A stretch of 7,168 nt of DNA from positions 1 through 7,168 of the forward strand of contig PMLH01000350.1 of assembly GCA_003159055.1 (NCBI GenBank), read 5' to 3'. Shown here piece after piece: positions 1 to 6,249 of this stretch (the first letter of the stretch is position 1; each line of letters begins with the position of its first letter). The position numbers were made by a program, and so were the translations under genes. Source of the stretch: Myxococcales bacterium (GTDB taxonomy: Bacteria; Myxococcota; Polyangia; Fen-1088). A model generated the notes under the pieces. The model was not told where the DNA came from, did no database searches, and saw only the letters and a list, made by a program, of their open reading frames with translations.

Positions 1-867
1 CAGCTCGTCTTCACCTACTTTCACTTCGCTGCGAGTGAGTCGCTGACCCGGGGCGTGCTCGCGTCCGGCGCCACGGCCGTCGCCTACGAGACACTGCAAG
101 ACCGGCGCGGAAACCTCTGCCTGCTTACGCCCATGAGCGAGGTGGCGGGGCGGATGAGTATCCAGCAGGGCGCGAAGTTTCTCGAGCGGCCGCAGGAAGG
201 CCGGGGCATCTTGCTGGGTGGCGTGCCGGGCGTCGAGCCCGCGCACATCACTGTGCTGGGTGGTGGCGTCGTGGGATCGCAGGCCGCGAGGATTGCGGCC
301 GGCTTCGGCGCCTCGGTCGCCGTGCTCGACTCGAATCTCGACCGATTGCGCTACCTGGACGACATTATGCCCCACAACGTGACGACCCTCTTCAGCGACA
401 GGCACACAATTCTTGAGCAACTTGGCAAGGCAGACTTGGTCATCGGCGCGGTTCTGATTCGCGGAGCCCGCACGCCTCGCCTGGTCAGGCGGGAAGATCT
501 CAAGCTCATGAAACCCGGCGCGGTGGTCGTCGACGTCGCCGTGGACCAGGGAGGATGCTTCGAAACCACGCACCCGACGACGCATTCGGAACCGACGTAT
601 CTAGTCGATGGTGTTGTCCACTATGCCGTGGCGAACATGCCCGGCGCCGTTGGGCGGACCAGTACGTATGCTTTGTGCAACGCGACCTTGCCGTATGTTT
701 TGCAAATCGCGAATCGTGGTCTTGCCGAAGCGGCGAGACAGAACCCCGACCTTGTCAGTGCGATCAACGTTCATCGCGGACAGGTAACGAGTCTCGCGGT
801 CGCCGACACGTTCGGCTTTCCTTGCAAGGTGTTTCTGCCAGACGCCGCTACGGCCCCGACCGGATGA
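1..867 (+). CDS. ald: Alanine dehydrogenase, 5'-truncated by window edge
   Basis: NAD-dependent alanine dehydrogenase, interconverting L-alanine and pyruvate plus ammonia in the cytosol. The frame is open from the first base, so the start lies upstream; 288 codons are present, against about 370 residues in the family. The opening FTYFHFAAS matches the catalytic-histidine segment (His96 in the Mycobacterium tuberculosis enzyme), here the eighth codon. A Rossmann motif [12 protein letters not shown] follows at window codons 85-96, with the acidic end of its second strand in [20 protein letters not shown] (aspartate at codon 182) and [19 protein letters not shown] are further Ald signatures. The C-terminus looks complete at TGA. 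It converges on the encapsulin operon with a 45-bp gap and no clear terminator. Alanine is the by-product of the cysteine desulfurase at the near end of that operon, but opposite orientation means any link is only inferred. Confidence 0.95.
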   Translation, partial: QLVFTYFHFAASESLTRGVLASGATAVAYETLQDRRGNLCLLTPMSEVAGRMSIQQGAKFLERPQEGRGILLGGVPGVEPAHITVLGGGVVGSQAARIAAGFGASVAVLDSNLDRLRYLDDIMPHNVTTLFSDRHTILEQLGKADLVIGAVLIRGARTPRLVRREDLKLMKPGAVVVDVAVDQGGCFETTHPTTHSEPTYLVDGVVHYAVANMPGAVGRTSTYALCNATLPYVLQIANRGLAEAARQNPDLVSAINVHRGQVTSLAVADTFGFPCKVFLPDAATAPTG

Positions 868-912
868 TGGCACCCTACGATCGGAGCCTGGACTTCTCAC
901 GGACTCGTCACT

Positions 913-2388
913 TCAAGCTGTTCCGCTGGCGCCACGCGCCCGCAGTTGGTGGATCGCCACGACCAGGGCGTCGATTTCTTCGCGTGTGTTGTAGAGCGCC
1001 AGCGATGGCCGGACCGTTGTTTCCAGGCCGTATCGGCGCAAGGCCGGTTGGGCGCAGTGATGTCCGGAGCGCACGGCAATGCCTTCGCGATCCAATGCAG
1101 CACCGACGTCTTCGGAGGGGAAGCCGTCGAGCACGAAGGACAGCACCCCGGCCCTTTCCCGGGCCGTGCCGATGAGGCGCAAGCCAGGGATTTCCGAGAG
1201 GGCACCTGTGGCGTATTCAAGCAACTCGGTTTCGTGTCGGGTCACATTGTCGATGCCGACACGATCGAGGTAGTCGATGGCGGCGCCCAGACCAACCGCA
1301 TCGGCGATGTTGCCCGTGCCCGCTTCGAATCGAGCGGGTGCTGGGTTGTAGACCGTGCGTTCGAAGGTGACGTCGGCAATCATGTTGCCGCCGCCTTGCC
1401 ATGGTGCCGTCGTCGCGAGCAGGTCAGCCTTGCCGAAGAGCGCCCCAATGCCGGTTGGGCCGAATACCTTGTGACCGGAAAAGACGTAGAAGTCGGCGTC
1501 GAGCGCCTGTACGTCTACACGCAAGTGCGACACGGCTTGGGCACCGTCCACAAGCACCCGTGCTCCGTGCCTATGGGCAGCGGCGACCATCTCTCGCACG
1601 GGCGTGATGGTGCCGAGGGCGTTCGAAACGTGGCCGATGGAGACGATGCGCGTGCGCGGCCCGAGCAGTCGTTCGTACTCTTCCAAGATGATCTGGCCAC
1701 GATCGTCGATCGGCGTCACCCGCAGGATGGCGCCGGTCTCGGCAGCTAGTTGCTGCCAGGGCACGATGTTCGAATGGTGTTCGAGCCAGGTGATCAGGAT
1801 TTCGTCCCCTGTGCGGACGCTGCTCCGTCCCCAGGCTTTCGCCACCAGGTTGATGGCTTCGGTGGCACCACGGACAAACACGATTTCGCTTACCGACGAG
1901 GCGTTGAGAAAGCGTCGAACCTTCTCGCGGGCCGCTTCGTAGGCATCGGTCGAGCGCCCGGCGAGTGTGTGCGCGGCCCGATGGATGTTGGAATTTTCGT
2001 GTTCGTAGAAAGTCCGGAGCCGCTCGATGACACTGCGGGGTTTCTGGGTGGTGGCGGCATTGTCCAGCCACACCAGCGGCTTGCCGCGAACCCTTTCGGC
2101 AAGGATGGGGAAATCACGGCGAATCGAGGCGACATCGAACTGACCGGGTCCAGGGGACGCGGCCGGGACAATCACCGGACGAATGCCGAGCACCGACGGT
2201 GCGAAGTCGCGTGCTGGAGCACCAGACGCGGGATAGGACAGTTGCGCGGGAGGGCGATGCGCCGGTGAAGGAACCGGGCCCGAAGGTGCGTCCGAGAACA
2301 GCTCATTGGCCAATCGGGCAATGAGGTTCTCGTCGATCGGGGCGGCGGGTTCCATGCCTGCTGCCGGGCGTTGGTCGAGGGTGCTCAT
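913..2388 (-). CDS. SufS-type cysteine desulfurase with N-terminal encapsulin-targeting extension
   Basis: PLP-dependent group II (SufS/CsdA-like) cysteine desulfurase, turning L-cysteine into L-alanine plus enzyme-bound persulfide. The 491 residues comprise an extension of about 83 residues rich in Pro, Ala and Ser, then a standard aminotransferase class V core from FDVASIRRDFP. Visible motifs: EHHSN (203-207), the PLP aspartate in DGAQ (281), the Schiff-base lysine in SGHK (307), and the catalytic cysteine in RSGHHCAQP (445), the group II form. The extension holds an amphipathic-looking ARLANELFS (24-32) resembling the conserved motif I recall from desulfurase cargoes of Family 2A encapsulins, then a disordered stretch. 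The start ATG overlaps the encapsulin stop by 4 bp (ATGA) and has no strong Shine-Dalgarno of its own, so translation is probably coupled, which fits shell-cargo co-assembly. No SufE or SufBCD is in view, so an Fe-S assembly role is less likely than sulfur storage. Confidence 0.95.
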   Translation of the reverse strand: MSTLDQRPAAGMEPAAPIDENLIARLANELFSDAPSGPVPSPAHRPPAQLSYPASGAPARDFAPSVLGIRPVIVPAASPGPGQFDVASIRRDFPILAERVRGKPLVWLDNAATTQKPRSVIERLRTFYEHENSNIHRAAHTLAGRSTDAYEAAREKVRRFLNASSVSEIVFVRGATEAINLVAKAWGRSSVRTGDEILITWLEHHSNIVPWQQLAAETGAILRVTPIDDRGQIILEEYERLLGPRTRIVSIGHVSNALGTITPVREMVAAAHRHGARVLVDGAQAVSHLRVDVQALDADFYVFSGHKVFGPTGIGALFGKADLLATTAPWQGGGNMIADVTFERTVYNPAPARFEAGTGNIADAVGLGAAIDYLDRVGIDNVTRHETELLEYATGALSEIPGLRLIGTARERAGVLSFVLDGFPSEDVGAALDREGIAVRSGHHCAQPALRRYGLETTVRPSLALYNTREEIDALVVAIHQLRARGASGTA

Positions 2389-3326
2389 CGGGCGCGCACG
2401 TATTCGTGGTAGGTGTCGACATCAACGTTTTCGAGCGACGCGATCGCGTCCTCGGTGAGTATAGCCGCCGAGCAGTACAGCGAAACCAAGTAGGAAGCGA
2501 TCGCGGTGCGATCGATGCCCATGAACCGCACCGATAAACCCGGTCCTTGTTCGCCCTGCAGTCCGGGCTGGAAGAGACCCACCACGCCTTGCTTGGCCTC
2601 GCCGGTGCGCAGAAGCAGGACGGTCGTCTTTTGCGAGCCGGCCTTGCCGGTGAGCGGGATCTTGTCCGACGGAATGATGGGAATTCCGCGCCAGGTAAGG
2701 AACGGGCTTCCGAATAGGGTGACCGTGGCCGGTGGCACGCCACGCAAGGTTGCCTCGCGTCCGATTGCCGCAATGGCGCGCGGATGCGCGAGGAAGAAGC
2801 CAGGCTCTTTCCACACGCGCGAGATCAATTCGTCCAGGTCGTCGGGCGTGGGTGGGCCGAAGCGGGTGGGAATTCGCTGTGCCGCATCGACGTTCTTGAG
2901 CAAGCCATAGTCGCTGTTGTTGAGCAGCTCGAGCTCTTGGCGCTCTTTCAGCGATTCCACCGTCAATCGCAGCTGTTCCTTCAGCTGGTCGTGCGGGCTG
3001 GCGTAGAGGTCGGTGATGCGCGAGTGAACGCCGAGGATGGTCTTGATCGAGCTGAGTGTGTACTCGCGTGGCTTCTCCACATAGTCGACGTACGAGGACG
3101 GCAACTCCTGGTCGGTCTTCTGTCCGCAAACGGCGGCAACGGTGGTCTCGCCGGGTTTGGCTCGATTGACCCGGTAGGTTCCGGCCTCGACCGGCACCCA
3201 CGACATAAGGCGTGGCAACCAGCGGGGCGTGATCAGGGGCGTTTGAACGACGGTCTTGGTGGTGTTGGCAAGTTGGCGGGCAGCGACATCGCCCAGGACT
3301 TTGCGGCCTTGATTCTCGTCTGACAT
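2385..3326 (-). CDS. srpI: Family 2A encapsulin shell protein (SrpI-like)
   Basis: Major capsid-like protein of a Family 2A encapsulin nanocompartment. By family knowledge it has the HK97 fold and builds a 60-subunit, roughly 24-nm shell around a cysteine desulfurase; family members have been reported to store elemental sulfur. The 313 residues match the family length. Recognisable segments are an N-terminal arm (about 1-45), the conserved block TPRWLPRLMSWVPVEAGTYRVNR at 33-55, a long helical part around DQLKEQLRLTVESLKERQELELL (113-135), FFLAHPRAIAAIGREA (177-192), and FLTWRGIPIIPSDKIPL (209-225). The second of two adjacent ATGs is chosen because GGAG at 3333-3336 lies 6 nt from it but only 3 nt from the first (3329). 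Open frame further upstream to 3803 is a shadow of the preceding gene. It follows the CysO-MoeB fusion after 59 bp and overlaps the desulfurase by 4 bp. No enzyme motif is seen; the role is structural. Confidence 0.93.
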   Translation of the reverse strand: MSDENQGRKVLGDVAARQLANTTKTVVQTPLITPRWLPRLMSWVPVEAGTYRVNRAKPGETTVAAVCGQKTDQELPSSYVDYVEKPREYTLSSIKTILGVHSRITDLYASPHDQLKEQLRLTVESLKERQELELLNNSDYGLLKNVDAAQRIPTRFGPPTPDDLDELISRVWKEPGFFLAHPRAIAAIGREATLRGVPPATVTLFGSPFLTWRGIPIIPSDKIPLTGKAGSQKTTVLLLRTGEAKQGVVGLFQPGLQGEQGPGLSVRFMGIDRTAIASYLVSLYCSAAILTEDAIASLENVDVDTYHEYVRAR

Positions 3327-3385
3327 CATGATCTCCGGTGACTGTGAAAAGGGTGGTTGAGGGGTGGGTGGTGTCTGCAAATGGG
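3327..3385 (-). other. C-rich, G-poor spacer between the CysO fusion and the encapsulin gene
   Basis: This is the only sizeable gap inside the operon (59 bp). In the transcript it is dominated by runs of C with few G residues (CACCACCCACCCC and CAACCACCC), unlike the surrounding coding DNA, and ends with GGAG before the encapsulin start. No hairpin or good promoter is evident. Unstructured C-rich RNA like this can act as a Rho loading site or simply as an open leader for a highly translated shell gene; neither is shown. Confidence 0.5.
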
Positions 3386-4822
3386 CTAGTAGCGGGGCAG
3401 GCTGGTGTCGATCCTTTCGGCCCAGGCATGCACGCCACCGGCGAGAACCTGCAGGTGGTCGAAGCCGGCCTGCTTGAGTTGGCGGTAGGCTTGAAGACTT
3501 CTGGTTCCGTGGTGGCACGACAGCGTGTAGGTTTGCGCCGAGTCGAGCTCGTGCAGGCGGGCTGGAATTTCGCTGAGCGGAAAAGGAACGGCGCCCGGGA
3601 TCTGCACGATGGCGTGCTCGTGCACCTCGCGCACGTCGAGCAGCGCGAACGGTTCCCCGGCCCTGCGCCGGCGATCGAGCTCCTCGACTGCGAGCGTCGG
3701 TATGCCGGTCGCATCTGGCTCCGCTTCCTCGCCGCGAATGCCACAGAACGCTTCGTAGTCGACCGGGGCAGTGATGGTCGGTCGCGTGCCGCACACAAGG
3801 CATGCGCCATCTCGCCTTACCGGCAACTCGCGGAATTCAAAGCCAAGCGCATCGAACAGCACGAGTCGACCGATGAGCGGATCGCCCAAGCCGAGGATCA
3901 GCTTGAGAACCTCAAGTGCCTGCAGGGATCCAATGATGCCCGGTAAAACGCCCAGGACACCGCCTTCGGCGCACGACGGAACCAGGCCGGGTGGCGGCGG
4001 CTCGGGAAAGAGGCATCGGTAGCATGGGCCCCGCTGGGCATCGAAGACGCTGACCTGTCCCTCGAATCGAAAAATGCTGGCATAGACGTTGGGCTTGCCG
4101 GTGAGGACACAAGCGTCGTTGATCAAGTAGCGGGTCGGGAAATTGTCGGTTCCATCGGCAATGATGTCGTACTGGCGAAACAGGTCGAGCACGTTCCAGC
4201 TCGAGAGGTGAACCGAGTGTGAAACGATTTCGACTTCGGGATTGAGTTGCTGGAGCCGTTCGCGGGCGGCGTCCAACTTGGGCCTGCCCACGTCCGAGGT
4301 GGAGTAGAGCACCTGGCGCTGGATGTTGGTGAGGTCCACGATGTCGAAGTCGACAATGCCGAGTGTGCCCACGCCAGCAGCAGCCAGGTAGAGCGACAGG
4401 GGCGAACCCAGACCGCCCGCGCCGATGCAGAGCACGCGTGCCTTCTTCAACTTCTTCTGCCCCTCCAAGGTCACCTCGGGCATGATGAGGTGACGGCTGT
4501 AACGTAAGATCTCGCTGCGCGAGAGCTTGTCGGCGTCGGGGGCGCCGCCCGCAATCGCTGGCACCAAGGTCAGCACGTCGCCATCGCGGACCGGGATGGG
4601 CTGTCCCGCCGTGCCTAAGTTGCGGATGTTCTGGTCGCCCAAGAAGACGTTGACGAAGCTTCGAATGCGACCACTGTCGTCGAACAGCTGTCGGCGCAGG
4701 TCGGGGCTCTTGTCGGCCAGCGCCGCCAGCGCGGCTTCCACGGTGTCGGCCGCTGCGGTGACGTTCTTGGCGCCACCCACGTAGCGGCGAAGCGGGGTAG
4801 GGATAAGAATCGTGACGGGCAT
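3386..4822 (-). CDS. CysO-MoeB/ThiF-rhodanese fusion (sulfur carrier fused to its activating sulfurtransferase)
   Basis: A 478-residue three-domain protein. Residues 1-93 are a ubiquitin-like sulfur carrier very like mycobacterial CysO, including the same 93-residue length and an ending VPAIAGG (Gly92-Gly93). Residues about 100-345 are a MoeB/ThiF E1-like adenylyltransferase: nucleotide loop GAGGLGS (134-140), DFDIVDLTNIQRQ (158-170), TDNFPTR (225-231), paired zinc cysteines CYRC (267, 270) and CLVC (341, 344), and the Uba4/MOCS3-type cysteine in PSCAEGGVLG (284). Residues about 372-478 are a rhodanese domain with active loop CHHGTRS (Cys436). The E1-rhodanese part equals MoeZ/MoeBR, which adenylates the carrier Gly-Gly and converts it to a thiocarboxylate. 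Joining the carrier in front hides the Gly-Gly internally, followed by Ala-Pro. GGAGG 7 nt upstream and a 1-bp overlap with the protease gene (TAATG) fix the start; open frame up to 5236 is a shadow of mec. Confidence 0.93.
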   Translation of the reverse strand: MPVTILIPTPLRRYVGGAKNVTAAADTVEAALAALADKSPDLRRQLFDDSGRIRSFVNVFLGDQNIRNLGTAGQPIPVRDGDVLTLVPAIAGGAPDADKLSRSEILRYSRHLIMPEVTLEGQKKLKKARVLCIGAGGLGSPLSLYLAAAGVGTLGIVDFDIVDLTNIQRQVLYSTSDVGRPKLDAARERLQQLNPEVEIVSHSVHLSSWNVLDLFRQYDIIADGTDNFPTRYLINDACVLTGKPNVYASIFRFEGQVSVFDAQRGPCYRCLFPEPPPPGLVPSCAEGGVLGVLPGIIGSLQALEVLKLILGLGDPLIGRLVLFDALGFEFRELPVRRDGACLVCGTRPTITAPVDYEAFCGIRGEEAEPDATGIPTLAVEELDRRRRAGEPFALLDVREVHEHAIVQIPGAVPFPLSEIPARLHELDSAQTYTLSCHHGTRSLQAYRQLKQAGFDHLQVLAGGVHAWAERIDTSLPRY

Positions 4823-5295
4823 TATCGGACCTCCAATGCGGACTTGATTGAATCTGCGGTCTGCTCGACATCGACGGTGGCAAACGCGCCACCCTCGCCT
4901 TTCAAGGTGAACGCGTTGAGATCGGTCGAACGGCCCTGTATGACCGCGCAAATTGCGTATACATAGCCAAACCAAGCGTGGACGCGGTCGTACTCGGATG
5001 GCTGGGCGGGATGGTCCGGGTGACTGTGGTAGTAGCCGATGACGTCCTCGCCGCGTTGCTCGGCCTCGCGTTCCGCGAGCATTTGGAATTCGGGAGGAAC
5101 CTGGTAGCGCCGTCGCTGATCGTCGCCGTGCTGATTGGGGGCGGCGCGGATGCCGGTCACCGTCCAGGCAATCGTCTCTCCGTCGCCGTGCCCAAAGAGG
5201 ACCCCGCAGGCTTCGAGCGGGTAGGCCGCCTCGCATGCCTGGTGGATTTCGGTCTGGACGTGGGCGGGGATGTGCACGCTCGCGTGGGCGCTCAC
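4822..5295 (-). CDS. mec: JAMM/MPN+ metalloprotease, Mec-type (CysO-cysteine peptidase)
   Basis: Zinc peptidase of the JAMM family, 157 residues. In mycobacteria Mec cleaves CysO-cysteine after the Gly-Gly to release cysteine and recycle CysO. The full motif is present: Glu28 in YPLEACGVLFG, then His90 and His92 in YYHSHPDHPAQPSEYD with Ser100 and Asp103 (HxH, seven residues, S, two residues, D). No signal peptide or membrane segment, so it is cytosolic. The GTG at 5295 is preferred over the GTG at 5313: the GGAGG at 5303-5307 is 7 nt from the former and would be inside the coding region of the latter, and the choice gives a 4-bp GTGA overlap with cysM. It overlaps the CysO fusion by one base. 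Standing between cysM and the carrier, it mirrors the mycobacterial mec-cysO-cysM cluster. Because the carrier is fused here, it may also cut the precursor at Gly93 (inference). Confidence 0.92.
   Translation of the reverse strand: MSAHASVHIPAHVQTEIHQACEAAYPLEACGVLFGHGDGETIAWTVTGIRAAPNQHGDDQRRRYQVPPEFQMLAEREAEQRGEDVIGYYHSHPDHPAQPSEYDRVHAWFGYVYAICAVIQGRSTDLNAFTLKGEGGAFATVDVEQTADSIKSALEVR
4823..4834 (-). promoter_or_regulatory. Shine-Dalgarno of the CysO-MoeB-rhodanese gene
   Basis: GGAGGT at 4829-4834 lies inside the last codons of mec, 6 nt before the ATG. It confirms that the protein begins at MPVTILIP, which is also where CysO homologues begin, and excludes the long in-frame extension reaching 5236. 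Confidence 0.8.
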
Positions 5296-6245
5296 GATGG
5301 CTCCTCCCCCCACTGCGGGTCGGCCAGCGACTTCATCACGTTGTCGGGAAGAATCGCCACCACAACGCCCGTCGCTAGATCCTTCGCTACTTTCAAGGCA
5401 GGTGCGATCGCAGCTCCGCCGCTGGTACCTGCTGGCAGACCCTCTTCACGCGCCAGCCGCCGGGCCATCTGCTGCGCTTCCTCGGTCGACACCTCGACCT
5501 GACGATCAACGAGCGACGGATCGAAGATGGCGGGCACGTCGGACGTGGCGTAGTGCTTGGTACCTTCAATACCGTGATAGGCGACATCGGGTTGCGCGGC
5601 GATGCGCTGCACATGCGGATTCAACTCCGACAACCGGCGACTCGTGCCCGTGAATGTGCCGCTTGTGCCCATGCACGCCACGAAATGGGTAACTAGTTTG
5701 TGGGACTGCTGCCAGATTTCCAAGGCAGTGCCGTGGTAATGCGCTTGCCAATTCATCGGGTTGCTGTACTGGTCCAGGTATACGTAGTCGGCGGGATGCT
5801 CAGCCACCAAGCCCTTGGCGAACGCGCGGGCGCCGTCATCGCCTTCGAGTGGGTCGGTCAGGACCAGCTTCGCCCCAAGCAGCCGCAGCAGGCGTTGCCT
5901 GGCCGCATTGGCATGCGCCGGCATGCACAAGGTCACGCGGTGACCCCGACTCGCGCCGATTTGGGCAAGGGCAATACCGGTATTGCCGCTGGTCGAATCC
6001 AAAAGACTGCGCGTTCCGTCGAGTAGGCCGCGCCGTTCGGCGTCCCGGATCATCCAGAACGCCGGCCGGTCCTTCACGGAGCCCGCGGGATTCAGCCATT
6101 CGCACTTGGCGTAGATCTCGGCTTGGGTCTCGCCCACGGGTATGCGCTGCAGGCAAACCAGTGGCGTATTTCCGACGGTGACCTCCACCCGTGTGGGGTC
6201 GGCAGGTTCGCCATTTGACAGGTTGGCGGCCACCGGCAGCGACAT
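5292..6245 (-). CDS. cysM: CysM-type PLP cysteine synthase (probable CysO-thiocarboxylate-dependent)
   Basis: Fold-type II PLP enzyme of the cysteine synthase/cystathionine beta-synthase family, 317 residues. Motifs: PLP lysine in NPAGSVKDR (Lys58), substrate loop STSGNTG (84-90), phosphate-binding loop GTSGTFTG (193-200), and PAGTSGGA (271-278). It differs clearly from the CysK at the right end of the window (GVSSGAA, SGERYLS), so it is not a recent duplicate. Next to mec and cysO it most likely acts like mycobacterial CysM, which joins O-phosphoserine (or O-acetylserine) with CysO thiocarboxylate to form CysO-cysteine. By eye, Lys230 lies near the place of Arg220, the phosphoserine-recognising residue of the M. 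tuberculosis enzyme. The ATG is the only start available, since TGA closes the frame 10 codons upstream with no start codon between. There is no strong Shine-Dalgarno, and a 4-nt gap follows the preceding small ORF, suggesting coupled translation. Confidence 0.9.
   Translation of the reverse strand: MSLPVAANLSNGEPADPTRVEVTVGNTPLVCLQRIPVGETQAEIYAKCEWLNPAGSVKDRPAFWMIRDAERRGLLDGTRSLLDSTSGNTGIALAQIGASRGHRVTLCMPAHANAARQRLLRLLGAKLVLTDPLEGDDGARAFAKGLVAEHPADYVYLDQYSNPMNWQAHYHGTALEIWQQSHKLVTHFVACMGTSGTFTGTSRRLSELNPHVQRIAAQPDVAYHGIEGTKHYATSDVPAIFDPSLVDRQVEVSTEEAQQMARRLAREEGLPAGTSGGAAIAPALKVAKDLATGVVVAILPDNVMKSLADPQWGEEPS
5296..5307 (-). promoter_or_regulatory. Strong Shine-Dalgarno fixing the mec start
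   Basis: GGAGG at 5303-5307, within a longer G-rich run at the end of cysM, is 7 nt from the GTG at 5295. It makes that GTG the start rather than the in-frame GTG at 5313, and gives the typical overlapping GTGA junction. Confidence 0.7.
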
Positions 6246-6249
6246 CGGC

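Noticed and set aside
868..912. Bidirectional terminator between ald and the desulfurase gene
   Set aside because: No convincing stem with adjacent T-run could be found in the 45 bp.
946..1749. Plus-strand frame of 267 codons opposite the desulfurase
   Set aside because: Antisense shadow of a conserved PLP enzyme; no recognisable domain and no ribosome site.
913..2388. Desulfurase as part of a SUF iron-sulfur assembly operon
   Set aside because: No sufB, sufC, sufD, sufE or sufU is adjacent; the partner gene is an encapsulin and the enzyme carries a cargo-like extension.
2385..3803. A 472-residue reading for the encapsulin gene
   Set aside because: Everything before MSDENQ overlaps the rhodanese-encoding DNA out of frame and is not encapsulin-like; the length from the second ATG fits the family.
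2422..3810. Long minus-strand frame of 462 codons across the encapsulin gene
   Set aside because: Composition is dominated by Arg, Pro, Ala and Ser, typical of an out-of-frame read in high-GC DNA, and it lies over a clearly real gene.
3338..3946. Plus-strand frame of 202 codons opposite the MoeB-rhodanese region
   Set aside because: Antisense shadow; the opposite strand holds the zinc cysteines and the rhodanese active loop in frame.
3386..5236. A single 616-residue reading for the CysO-MoeB-rhodanese gene
   Set aside because: The first 138 residues overlap mec in another frame and look like low-complexity Arg/Pro-rich shadow translation. CysO homology begins exactly at MPVTILIP with a good Shine-Dalgarno.
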